Notes under the pieces: model-generated
Told to the model about the DNA's origin: nothing
The model's input: only the letters and a program-made list of their open reading frames with translations
The model's database searches: none
Position numbers and translations under genes: made by a program
In this document: positions 22,735-32,756 of the stretch, one piece after another
Numbering within the stretch: the stretch's first letter is position 1
How the letters are laid out: every line of letters starts with the position of its first letter
Origin: Isoetes taiwanensis
Taxonomy: Eukaryota; Streptophyta; Lycopodiopsida; Isoetales; Isoetaceae
Length of the DNA: 64,000 nucleotides
Reading direction: 5' to 3'
Assembly (NCBI GenBank): GCA_021234155.1
Contig: JAJEKV010000298.1
Coordinates: 310,001-374,000 of the forward strand

Positions 22735-22985
22735 GGGTCGGAGGGTGGGCAAGAGGCAACTAGAGAGGGGGAGGAGGATGGGCAAGAGGCAATTGGGGGA
22801 GGGGAGGGGGGATGGGGAAAGAGGCAAATCGGAGAGGGGAGGAGGATGGGATAGAGGCAACCGGAGAAAGGGAAGGAGGATGGGCAAAGAGGCAACCGGG
22901 AGGGGCAAGGAAAGGGGGAGGAGGATGGGCAAATGGGCAAATGGGAAGGAGAGAGAAAGGGCAAAGGGGGCAAAGATGGGCAACC
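22735..22985 (+). repeat. Purine-rich minisatellite
   Basis: About seven imperfect copies of a unit near 30-36 bases with the core GGAGGATGGGCAAGAGGCAA. The top strand is almost pure G and A. Open frames across it on both strands are repeat artefacts. Confidence 0.8.
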
Positions 22986-23728
22986 TTTAATAATTATAAT
23001 CAATATAATTATAAATCAATAATATAATTAACAAATATAATTAACATTATTATAATTAATTAAAAAAAACAATATATATAATTATTAATCTAATAGGCTA
23101 GGCTAATTTCTCGACTAGTGGGGCGAGAAGCTCCCCACAAAACCATACTCCAAAAAAGCTACCAAGGAGAATTGCTTGTCTACCAGGGATATTTTTGCAA
23201 GACGGAGAATGGATGGGGGCTATCGGCTATGGCGGAAATTCTCCCTGAATGGCTATGGCGAGCGCTTTTCTTCCTGAACGGAGCAATTTCTTGCCCCATA
23301 AAACCTCCATCTCTAAGCATTGAACATGTGTGGCCGATTTTGTTCAGAATTTGAGCTTGTGCCATGGCTATGGCTAGGGCTATGATCGATTCTTAATCGC
23401 GCCAGCCCCTTTACTCATCATATATTGTCGATTCCATGGGCCTCGATCCTTAGACGAAAAAAAATAGGAAAATGGCCAAAGTTTAGAAAAACACCCGTCT
23501 TGCACCATCTGGAACAGGGGTCAAAAAGCTGTGAAGGGGGTTTGAAGTAAACTCTCAGGCATGTGCAAATCCGAGGGTTGGGAAGGACGCAAGACACGGT
23601 GTAGAAGATCAGAAAGCCGAATTTGGGATTTTCAAATCTCTTAGCAGTTAAACAGGTATGGCCGAAGCGCCCAGAAGCTTCTAGTTCTTGTGGTCAGAGA
23701 AGGGGCTTCGCCATCGTAGTTCTTGTGG

Positions 23729-24149
23729 TCAGAGAAGGGGCTCTGCCATCGAAATAGATTTACAAGTCCTGATTTCCTTAGAAGAATTCAAATCCATGTC
23801 TTCATTTTTGGGATTATACGAGCTTCCTAAAGAATGAGAGGGCAGAGAATCCACCAGGTTCTTGGGAGCAGTCCCTGGGTCTTCTATTCTAGATCCCTGG
23901 CTAGTGCTCTGATCATAAAAATTTGTTTTCGCTTTGGCTCCACGCAGGGCTCTAGCCGCTGTATCATATGCTTTGTGCTTTTGCAGCTTCCTCTGCGGTA
24001 TCAAATATTCCTAACCATACCCTGGTTTTTTTCCATGGATCTCTAATTTCTGCCGTGATATCTTCCAAGATGGCCTCTTCCTTACGCCCGTGACGAGATC
24101 CGCCTCCCACAGAGACGGTTTTGGGGCTTTGCTGACGCTTCTTAGCCAT
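23729..24149 (-). pseudogene. AP2/ERF transcription factor pseudogene captured by the transposon
   Basis: Reverse strand, ATG at 24149 (MAKKRQQSP). A GVRKRP stretch is readable in one frame. The next frame gives [20 protein letters not shown] and EEAAKA, and a third gives [17 protein letters not shown]. Together these are most of an AP2/ERF DNA-binding domain of about 60 residues. Two breaks are visible: about two extra bases in the RP-WG region, and a 7-base insertion (CAAAGCA, duplicating the preceding bases) between EEAAKA and YDTAAR. The C-terminal part contains DLNSS and reaches a stop at 23729. ERF genes are typically intronless, which suits capture as a single block. DNA binding is presumably lost. 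Confidence 0.85.
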
Positions 24150-25194
24150 TGTGTAAAGGCGAGAAAAAAATGAGATGAAGGGTGCCGGAGTTGAAGGAAG
24201 TGAGAGAAGCCGAGGATCTTTGAAAAAGAAGCTTCTCATCCGGGCCGGATCTTTTTTTCATCCGGCGGATCTTTTTTCATCCCGCATTCTTTCATCCGCT
24301 TCTTCCTTCTTTCGTCCCTCTGCTCTACCAAATCCTTTGCTCGTCCGGATCGGGTGAGTTTGAAAACTAGTTTGAAAATCCAGACCATGGCTTCCGCTTC
24401 AAATAACAAAGGGAAAATAAAAAATTTGCGCCCTATGTCATTTTTTTATCTCTCTCCATAGCCGTGGAAGCTTTTTGGTTCTTGGTCGGCCCTGGGAGCT
24501 ATGCTATGGGAGCTTCTTCCAAGAAACAAAGAGTCCAAGTGGTACAAAGGAGTTTCGGCCTCAAAGGTATGTACCAAATTTTAAAATTCAAGCATGGGCG
24601 GAAAAAAAAGGGTATTAGAAAAAAAGGGGTAAAATAATACGTCGAAAAAGGAAGTGTAAAAAATAAATGCTAATAATATATAGGATTATATTTTGACGGT
24701 GTCCCCAATTTCTCTTTTTTATGTGTGTGCTACTATGTTCACACATTAAACATTATGTTGCCATGGTGCACGTTTTCTAGGCATATATTCTTATTCTAAG
24801 GTAAAAATTTAACTTTGCGAAGATCATGATATAATTTACACCTTGTTTAACCCATTTTGAAGGTTCAAGACACAAAATGGGGACAAGTACATATTAATAG
24901 GTCTAATGCATATTAATAGATTTAATGCATAGGTCTAATAGGCTCTCATAGGTTATAATGTGCATTATAGGTGCATATGTTGCTATTTACATGTGCATTA
25001 GGCATTACTCTTTTACATAGCTAAATATGAGCCCAATGGTCCCCCTTCATATAGCTATATGGTTCCATTAGAAAAGGGAGGGTCCATTGGATATGTGTCC
25101 ATTAGATAATACATGGAGATGGTCTATTTTTCATGGAAAATATGTAGGAAATTTATGGGAGGGTATTTTTTCATAGAAAATATATAGGATGTTT

Positions 25195-25770
25195 GAAGGT
25201 TATTCATTTTCAACCTTCTACGGACTCTCGAGCTTTGAAATTGCCTTTTTATTTCGAGTTTCGCCTTTTTCGACTCATGAAGCCTAAAAAGGCCCCTCAA
25301 ACTTGTACATTTTTTCGCTTTGGTTGCCTTTTTCATTTCGCAAGTCGAGAAAGGCCTTTTGACCCTAAAACTCCCGCGGTTTACGCTTTGAACCGCTTTT
25401 TTCGACTTCTGAAGTCGAGAAAGGCCTTCGATCCCTAAAACCCGTTTTGGCGATGAACCTTTTCGACTCAAGGAGTGAAAGGCCTTTCCCCCTAAAGCTT
25501 ATGTGCTTTTGAGCTGCCTCGCGAAGTCGAAAGGCCTTCACCCCCTAAAACTGCGTTTTTGAACCGCTTTTTCGACTGCATGAAGTCGAAACCGATCCCT
25601 TTAAACCTGCGTTTTTTTTGGACGCTTTTCTCGACTCGCTGAAGTCGAAAAGGCCTTCGAAAACCCCCTAAAACTTTGCTTTGAGTCTTGAGCCTTTCTC
25701 GACTCGCGAGTCGAGAAAGGCCTTCTAACCTGTGTTTTTCCCTCTGAGCTGCCTTTCTCATGCCTGTATT
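25195..25770. repeat. Palindromic satellite-like array in the transposon
   Basis: About eight degenerate units of roughly 60-75 bases. Each unit has a palindromic core such as CTTTCTCGACTCGCGAGTCG, then AGAAAGGCCTT, then CCCCTAAAAC and a TGAACCGC-like spacer. The best core, at about 25696-25720, is an almost perfect 28-base inverted repeat. It has no coding function; open frames here are by-products. Confidence 0.85.
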
Positions 25771-26496
25771 TTCCAAAAATGGCCCTAAGAACTGTGTTTT
25801 ATTTTATTTTCTTGACTAATTTGATTTTGTCTCTTGCAGTCCTTATCTCGACCAGATAGTACATGCTTGGGAGCAATGAAAAGATCAGTTCATTGAAGAA
25901 AGGTGCCGAGAAGAGGGTGGTGACATCAGCTTGGACATACAAGCACCCTGGCCCATAAAGGAACTCCTCATACAAATTTCTATCGCCTCGCAAGTTGCTC
26001 CGTGACTAGGAGAGAGCTCCACGCGCCCTTTGCACTAGGTGGTTCATGTGTGAAGAGGGTGTAATCATTGTGCCCATACCACCACTATGGTCTCTTCACC
26101 CACTGTAATATATATTGTAATGAGCCCATTTATAAATATAAGGTATCTCAAAACTAGTATTTTTGGGTGATTAAGTAAATAATTTTTTAATTTTTGTTGG
26201 AATTTGTGATCTATTGTCTACCCACCTAAGAAAATAGAGCCAAAATGTTCAACTAAGAATCTTTTTCAATTAGAACTTTGGTTTCAAGTCAGTAATGAAA
26301 TTCCTATGTTTATGCGTTGCATTGTTCTTGTTCTCTACACGCTATCCAAGAAAACTCGAACAAAAGCTTGATGCACACTAATAGACAAAAATTCCACTAT
26401 GCGATTTTGGTCGAGGTGCTTCTTTTGTGTAAATTAACAGAGTTCCAAGAAAAAAGTGGGAATGGAATGAGTCCCACTTTTAATTAAATACGGCTT

Positions 26497-28430
26497 TTGA
26501 GAAGTTGAGGAGGCATCAACTCTTTATGGCTATCTAAGTGTCACTTCGCAACGGAAAGAGTGGAGTACTTAGGGCATGTGATCACAGCAGAAGGCATCTC
26601 CACCACTCCCTCGCCAAGATCGGCAGTTGATTGATTGGCCCTTAACCAAGAACACACATAAAGTAAGGAGCTTCCTCGGTCTAGCGTGCTATTATAGAAG
26701 GTTCGTCAAGAACTTTGCCAAGGTAGCAGCCATTGACGGACCTCACCAAAGTGGAAGATAAAAGATTGGGCAATTCATTGGCAAAAAAGCAAGGCCCGTA
26801 AAGCTTTTGACACATTGAAATAAGCATTGACGACGGGCGCCAGTTTTGATCTTGCCAGACCCGGCCAAAGATATGACGTTAGTAGAATAGCGACAGGTGC
26901 AGTCCTCATGCAGGAGGAAAGGGTAGTGGCCTATGATTCGAAGAAAATGAACGATGCGGAGCATCGCTACACAACACATGATCAGGAGCTTCTGGCTATA
27001 GTAATAGCTTTGAGAATTTGGAGGCACTATTTATTAGGAAGAAGATTCCAGCTAGATACGGATCATCAAAGCCTTCAATACATATTTACACAACCACTCC
27101 TCAATTTGAGGCAAAGGAGGTGGATGGAATTCCTTGAAGAATATGACTTCGAGGTAACTTATAAGCTAGGCAAGCTCAATGTGGTTGCAGATGCTCTTTC
27201 TAGGAAGTCTTTGGCCACGAGAACGCATTGTAATGCAATTTCGACGCTCACGAGCGAGTTTGGCAAGAAGATTGAAGAAAGCTTGCCAACAGATCCCGAC
27301 TTTAAAGAAGTTTGGGCAAGTCTTTGCAAGGAAGCCAGGACCGACAAGGAAAGAGAAATGTTCAGGCACTATAAGAAGGAGAATAACTTGCTATACCATA
27401 AAAACAAATTGTGTGTACCCGAATCTTCAGAAGTTAGGAAGCTAATCCTACATGATACATACAATAGTTCCATAGCAGGACATGCATGGTTTATGAAGAC
27501 ATACTTCAAAATTAGAAGCACTTACTTCTGGCCCGGCATGAAGAAGGAGATAGCAAGGTATATTCGTGAGTGCCAAATATGCCAGCAGACAAAGGCGGAA
27601 CAACTACGAATTCCAGGTGCCTTGGAACCATTGCCTATGCCAAACGTTAAGTGGGAGGTAATAAGTATGGACTTTATAACAGGACTCCCAAGAACAGCAA
27701 GGGACAAAGATGCCCTGATGGTGGTAGTAGATAAGTTGTCAAAGATGGCACACTTTGTGCCGCGGCAGACAACAGATATTTTGATTAGACACGGCCGCTC
27801 TATTTGTTGAGGAGATTTTCGACTCCACCAAGCATGCCGAGGGAGATAATTTCAGATAGGGACCGCAAATTCATGAGTGCCTTTTTGGCGGGACCTATTC
27901 ACCACCATGCATTTAAGCTTTCGATGAGCACGCATATCATCCCCCAAACGACATGGTCAGACGGAGAGGACCTAATATGATCATCAAAGATATGTGAAGA
28001 AGCTATGTTTGGAACAAGCAATCTAAGTGGGATGATTTCATCCACTTAGTAGAGTTCACAGACAACAAGTGCCAAAAGCGGTGAGTCGCCGCAGATGAGT
28101 CCCTTTGTGATCAATTACGGGTACCAATGTCTTACCCCGGATACTTGGCACAATCCCGTGTCCAAGGTAGAAGTCTCTCAGCAAATGCTTTCGGAGATGC
28201 AGCAGTTGGTGGAGGAAGTGAGAGGATACCTCCTAGCAGTAAGAAGTAGGCAGAAGAGCATCGCCGACAAGCATAGAACAGTAAGGGAATTTCAGGTGGG
28301 AGACAACATATGGTTGAAGATCAAGATGAAGCAGGCCAAGCTCCGCATCGGCAATTGCAAGAAGCTTGCTCCAAGATGGGCTGGACCTTTCAGGATAACC
28401 AAAAGAGTAGGTGCCCAAGCCTACAAGTGT
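26497..28430 (+). pseudogene. pol: pol continued: RT end, RNase H and integrase (decayed)
   Basis: After the transposon the RT thumb resumes (HFATERVEYLGHVITAEGIS), then shifts frame. An open segment at 26827-27807 carries RNase H (YDVSRIATGAVL, HDQELLAIVIALRIWRHYL, DTDHQSL) and the integrase HHCC zinc finger (LILHDTYN, GHAW, CQICQQTKAEQ). The first core aspartate of integrase follows in SMDFITGLP. The remaining integrase core (27811-28090) is full of shifts and the middle is partly lost. A last open part (28095-28430) carries MQQLVEEVRGYL, QVGDNIWLK and LAPRWAGPFRITKRV, the gypsy GPF/Y region. The sequence diverges right after AYK, so no chromodomain is present in this copy. Confidence 0.9.
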
Positions 28431-28507
28431 TTGGGGTTTGGGTTCGGGAACTCCTGCAAGACAGCCCTCTGTGAGGACCCTTGGATCAAACAGGAGAATC
28501 CGGGAGC
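28431..28507. other. Junction between plus-strand pol and reverse-strand LTR element
   Basis: About 77 bases that fit neither the gypsy integrase tail nor the adjacent LTR; a rearrangement point. Confidence 0.4.
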
Positions 28508-28966
28508 TGTGTCACGCGGGATTTGCAAAAGAAACAAAGGAAAAGGAAAAGAGAGAAAACAAAAGGCGACAATGAGAACACAATGATGGGAACAAAACTC
28601 TTTGATATCAATGATGATACATGAGCTCTCGTAATAGAGAGAAACAAAATGGAGACAAGACCAAAAACTCGTCTAAAAATCGAATGCTAGCTCTACTCCT
28701 ATATATAGTACAATGGCCTGGAAGGAGGCCTGATTTGCAAGAATGTTGGCGGTGCCTCTTGAAATGCCTGAAATCACGCTGATGCTGATGGTCCGTCACT
28801 TGTCTGTTCTCGGGCCCGTGGCCTTCTGCGTGGTCTGCTGCTTGGTCTGCTGCTTGGTCTTCTGCTGGGCTTTGGACGACTGACCTGCACCTGACTGTGG
28901 ATCCTTGCTCTTGACCTGGTCCGTCGTGTGCATGAATAGTCCTGCACTGTGACGCATAGACTCACA
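28508..28966 (-). repeat. 3' LTR (459 bp) of the reverse-strand element
   Basis: On the reverse strand it starts TGTGAGTC and ends GTGACACA. It contains a TATA box (TATATATAG, 28700-28709) and is preceded by a purine tract. It includes a short CAGCAGACCAAG repeat (about 28835-28860). Confidence 0.75.
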
Positions 28967-29708
28967 CTCCCCACCAAACGACACTCAGGGAGGAGAAAAG
29001 GGGGAAAAGTCTCTGAAGGTGGAAACCCAGCAACTTGAAAGTCATCCTGGCGTGTATGAGGGCGGTTGCCAGAGTGATAATTTGCAATAAGGTCTTGTCG
29101 GGCTTGGAGAGCTTCAGGAGTGTGGAGACCAAGTGCTGGATGAGCGTCAATGAGAAACCCAGAGTGCACCATTTCTTCAAGGGCACGGTGTGCTTCAGCA
29201 CAGTACAAACTGGCATTCCATGAGAAGGCAAAATGGAGGTCAAGGTACTGACGCTTGCATTCGAGTTGCAATAATAGATAGGACGCTGTCTGGCAAGTGA
29301 ACTCAGCAGAAAGCACTTTAAGGCATCACAAAAACCTGCTTGGCGGTGAACAGATGGATCCGGGGAAGTGGTAGCATGTTCCAAAAAGAGATCAAGGCCA
29401 GAGACAGCGTGTGTGGGTGTCTCCCAACCTCGTGCATTAGGGATGTAGATCCAATTTTTGGTGTGGTCTAAGGTAGCGCCATTCTCCCAATTAGAGCGTC
29501 GAACAAAATGCGGATCCCATCGAAGATCAGTGGAGATCTGAGGAGGTGTCCACCCAGCGTGGCCGTCCAGGACTTTAGTCCAAAAGGGAAGACGCCAATC
29601 CGAGGTGAGATACCGGGGGCGTGGTGGTGCACTCAACGAAGCATATGGAGATTGAGCCATGCCCGTGGGCATGGGGCTGCTGGGCCGCTCCCCCGAATTC
29701 ACTAACAA
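28962..29708 (-). CDS. C-terminal ORF of reverse-strand LTR element, unrecognised
   Basis: A 248-codon open frame. Readable features are a Pro/Arg-containing start (SAPPRPRYL), a Trp-rich core (LPFWTKVLDGHAGW, RWDPHFVRRSNWENG) and hydrophobic, leucine-rich helices toward the end. Its stop codon (28962-28964) overlaps the LTR. I do not recognise a named domain. It probably joins the upstream coiled-coil frames of the same element; the region between (29710-30520) is coding-like in pieces (KWYSANGKLNAQSL, EDFLRIWPDLSIEDKRL) but broken by stops and shifts. Confidence 0.5.
   Translation of the reverse strand: MLVNSGERPSSPMPTGMAQSPYASLSAPPRPRYLTSDWRLPFWTKVLDGHAGWTPPQISTDLRWDPHFVRRSNWENGATLDHTKNWIYIPNARGWETPTHAVSGLDLFLEHATTSPDPSVHRQAGFCDALKCFLLSSLARQRPIYYCNSNASVSTLTSILPSHGMPVCTVLKHTVPLKKWCTLGFSLTLIQHLVSTLLKLSKPDKTLLQIITLATALIHARMTFKLLGFHLQRLFPLFSSLSVVWWGV
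28967..28975 (-). other. Polypurine tract (GGTGGGGAG)
   Basis: Sits directly upstream of the LTR start on the reverse strand. It is coding: the ORF above it reads VVWWGV across it and stops inside the first bases of the LTR. Confidence 0.65.
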
Positions 29709-30524
29709 GGTTCCAGATCAAGAGCTCGGCACCACCGGGTCCCAATCAGAACTGAGAGCATGGTATAGACCGGAGGATTAACCCAACCCCGGGTATAGTC
29801 TTGTTGCCCGTATGGGCACGCAGCTGATTGTAGCCACCCGTGTGCCGCGATATAAATTTGTGCAAATGGAAGATCCTCAGGATGGGCTAAATTCTTCCGT
29901 ACTTGTTCCAGCGTCTCAGCTTGCTATAGAGGTAGGTGATGAGCAAGCTCAGGCATGTATTCAATGCTTAGAGTGTTGGACCGAGCAGGATCCTGTAAAT
30001 ACGGGTTGTTTTCTAATAACAACCAGTGAGCATGAGGGTTGCCTTGAAAAATTCGATGGGCCTCATCTCGGAATTTATCTTGTGTATCAGCCAGGTAAAA
30101 ATCATGAAAAATATAAGCCATAAGTTGAACAACATGGAAGATCACCAAATCTGAATCCTCGCAGTGGATTTGATCAAAGACCAATAGGGTGCAGAGTAAG
30201 CCTTTTGTCTTCAATGGAGAGGTCCGGCCAGATCCTGAGAAAATCCTCGCTGCCCAGGGACTGCGCATTAAGCTTGCCATTTGCCGAATACCACTTGAGA
30301 AGAAAAAGATGGCGGCGAGCAACCACATAATATAGATAACTGGAAGGAGTAAAGAAGTCCGTAGGAAGGCGGAGAGCAAGATCAAGTTATACCTCATGTT
30401 GACTCTGGGCTTCTTCCACAGATTGAACAGCTTGCTGGAGTTGATGCTCCAAGTCTTGGAGCTGATTATCTTTGTCAGCCAGAAGGCGTGACTGATCACG
30501 GAACTTCTTGTGAGAGAGCGTGGC

Positions 30525-31655
30525 CTAAGACGATGAAGGCACTTGAGTGGAGCTTTGAAGCCGAAGAGTGGCAATTTCTGTATCATCTATGATCTTCTGC
30601 TTCTGGGCTTCAAGGAGTTGAGCCTGGAGAGGCGTGATCTGACTGTGCAGCGTGGAAAGTTGGTCTTCGAGAGAAGTGATGCGCACATTTCGCTCACCAA
30701 GGTCTTGGAGCTGGTTGTTATAATTCTGAGAAAGCTCCGTGTACATGGTTTGGAGATCGGCAAGGAGTTTATCTTTGTCTACTAGGAGTTTGTCCTTATC
30801 CTTGTTGGTAGCCAATAGTTCCTAAATAGCCGATCAGAATCGAGCCTCGCTGATCGGGCCGAAAGCGCTAGTCCGTTCTCGTTTCGGGCCTTTGAGAGAT
30901 TCACGGGCCTGTAAAAGAGCCTCGTGCTTCTGTTGAAGTTTTTCTTCAAGGGATTGAACTTCCTTGGTGGCAGCTTGGAGATCCCTGTGAACCGCTTCCG
31001 TGGCCTCCATGTAAGCTTGAATGCCATTCATGAAGGTTTCTTGCGAGTCCTGAAGCTTAAGGACAGCTGCTTGTACATCCTGCTGATATTGATGCAGGGC
31101 TTGGCGAGAAGGTGAAGGTGCGGGGCCCTGTTAATATTAGACCTGCGGTGACGCCCGAGAAACATGATGAGAATTTGAGCGCGTGGTTTCCGATGAGGAA
31201 GAGGAGACAGAAATAGGTTTTTCTTGATTTTGAGCGTGACCAGGAGAAGGATGAGGGCATGAAGTTTCGGCATGAAGATTTTGGTCAATGGGATTTGAGG
31301 GCGCTTTGGTGGATGCTTGAGACGTGGTGTTTGGGCAAGTGGGTGAACCCTGACTGGGGAGAGGGAGACAATGACGGAGGATGGCCTGCAAATGAGCACC
31401 TATGCTAGATTCAAGGCCCGAAGAAGGGGCTGCTCGGATGCGATCAATTTCATGAAGGAGGCGGAGAAACAAAATTTGAGGCCAATCAATGGAATGCGTG
31501 GAGTGGATGGCCAGGACAACAATGTTGAAAAACTGCTTATTGATGTGGGTATTCTTGATGGAATACCCATAGAACTTTCGCCACAGAAATTTGACAAAAA
31601 TATCATGGGATTTGGCAATGTTCGTGAGACGATGAGTGTTGGCCTGATAACCCAC
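30525..31655 (-). pseudogene. Helical/coiled-coil N-terminal part of the reverse-strand element's ORF
   Basis: From 31655 downward: a helical segment (FVKFLWRKFYGYSI, INKQFFNIVVLAIH, ILFLRLLHEIDRIR), a Ser/Pro/Asn-rich low-complexity linker (about 31140-31390), then long heptad-type segments (about 30525-31040). The heptads include LEEKLQQKHEALLQARESL, DKDKLLADLQTMYTELSQNY and LEDQLSTLHSQITPLQAQLL. Stops at about 30835 and frame shifts between segments show decay. The first segment loosely recalls the plant-transposon protein domain found in Athila-type 3' ORFs, which is only an impression. Confidence 0.55.
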
Positions 31656-32366
31656 TGGAATATGGCCGGAGCATTACATACACCAAAGGGCATCACTTGA
31701 TAAGCGTAAGTTCCCCAAATAGTCACAAATGCTGTCTTCTCCCTATCTTCTGGTCTAATCAATACTTGGTTATACCCCGAGAATCCATCCATAAATGAAT
31801 AAACCTCTTGACCCCCTATAGCATCTAACACCTCATTTGTGAAGGGAATAGGTAAGTGGTCTTTTCAAGTAGCATCATTCAGCTTTCGATAATCAACACA
31901 TATACGTATTTTCAAGTTTTTCTTATAAACACACACGATGGGTGATACCCATTCACTATAATCCACAGGATAGATAAAGACAACCTTAGTCTACAAGGCT
32001 TTTGCACTACATATTTAGCATTAGCATAGAGCTCAATCTTATGCATGCATAATGACGGGTTGATGCTTTCAGATCATCATATGACCACGCAAAAATGTCC
32101 TGATATTTTGAAAACAAGGCAACACATTTGCCATACAAATCCCCAATGACATTAGCCCCCAACTTTATTGTCTTTACTACCTCTCCTTTTTCGAGGTTAA
32201 TTTCTTGCAATTTTAGGAGGTTGTGAGAAGGTCTCATATTGACTAGTTTTTTGTGCAGGTTTCTTTTCCACCTCGACATCTTGAATTGTGCACTTTGTGA
32301 AATAATCAGGATACTTATCTTGTTTAGTATCTTTTTCTTTATCGTCTTCACATTCTTTCTACACAT
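31656..32366 (-). pseudogene. Partial gypsy reverse transcriptase and preceding linker
   Basis: The linker frame (32366-32007) contains YGKCVALFSKYQDIFAWSYD, the conserved stretch just before RT. The RT block 31831-31660 carries EVYSFMDGFSGYNQVLIR, EKTAFVTIWGTYAYQV and MPFGVCNAPAIFQ. It stops before the catalytic YxDD box, because the sequence switches to the other element at about 31655. Confidence 0.85.
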
Positions 32367-32421
32367 CTACTTGGTTAACATCTAAAACACCCATGAAATT
32401 TAGAATCGTATCCTCCAAATC

Positions 32422-32593
32422 TTTTTTTTTTTTTTTTTGGAGTCAAGGTGGGGTTTATATTCATACTAAAATCTTAAATACATATGGCGTATACCATAGG
32501 TGGCATACATATAATAAAAATTGCACATTCCTAATAATAGGAGCTGTGCTATCAGTCAGATCTAAGTCTGATCCATTCAAAATACATCTAAGT
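32422..32593 (-). mobile_element. Short truncated retroposon with poly-A, flanked by 15-bp TSD
   Basis: On the reverse strand a 170-base body ends in CACCTTGACTCC and about 19 A residues. It is flanked by CGTATCCTCCAAATC at 32407-32421 and 32594-32608, a perfect target-site duplication. The body holds no ORF, so it is either a heavily truncated LINE or a SINE; I saw no Pol III A/B boxes. Confidence 0.85.
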
Positions 32594-32756
32594 CGTATCC
32601 TCCAAATCTACAACTGTGTCATCACTAACTCCATGCATACCTCTTTCTTTCAAGGACATATCCTCTTCTGTCTCATTAGAGGATGCTACATTCATCACTA
32701 CTTTCACTATCCTCGTCACTGAAATCAGATTCTACTTCAAATTGTGCGACAACTTT

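Larger units (their letters stand above)
22564..26496. mobile_element. Non-autonomous DNA transposon (3.9 kb) inserted in the RT gene
   Basis: The ends are inverted repeats: left AAGTTGCATTTAATTAAAGT and right (reverse complement) AAGCCGTATTTAATTAAAAG, both followed by GTGGGAC. The flanking TTGA (22560-22563 and 26497-26500) looks like a 4-base target duplication; removing the insert plus one TTGA restores the reverse-transcriptase frame. Inside are a purine-rich minisatellite, a broken AP2/ERF gene on the reverse strand and a palindromic repeat array. No transposase was recognised, so it is non-autonomous. The superfamily is unclear. Confidence 0.85.
13544..28430 (+). mobile_element. Large Ty3/gypsy LTR retrotransposon with extra 5' ORFs, 3' LTR missing
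   Basis: In order: 5' LTR (13544-15113), PBS (15115-15126), palindromic repeats, histone-H3-like ORF (15814-17046), more palindromic repeats, unrecognised ORF (18427-19935), gag (20108-21505) with zinc knuckle, protease, reverse transcriptase, then RNase H and integrase (26500-28430). A DNA transposon interrupts it at 22564-26496. Without that insert the internal part is about 9.3 kb. The gag-pol order, with integrase after RNase H, defines Ty3/gypsy. About 5 kb of non-gag sequence between PBS and gag is unusual. The integrase tail breaks off at about 28430 and no matching 3' LTR lies to the right. Multiple stops and frameshifts mean this copy is not functional. Confidence 0.85.
28508..31655 (-). 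mobile_element. Reverse-strand LTR element with coiled-coil ORF, no visible pol
   Basis: A 3' LTR (28508-28966) and polypurine tract (28967-28975) bound a coding-like internal region running to about 31655, where sequence changes to an unrelated gypsy reverse transcriptase. The internal region encodes helical and coiled-coil protein and a C-terminal domain, but no protease, RT or integrase. It could be a large-retrotransposon-derivative element or the 3' part of an element with an extra 3' ORF whose 5' half was deleted. No 5' LTR was found. Confidence 0.65.

Noticed and set aside
22573-23003. Several Pro/Leu/Ser-rich frames on both strands
   Set aside because: All lie over the purine minisatellite and simply translate its repeat unit.
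28035-28100. Possible separate plus-strand gene start near 28095
   Set aside because: The frame continues the integrase tail of the large element; it is a frame fragment, not a new gene.
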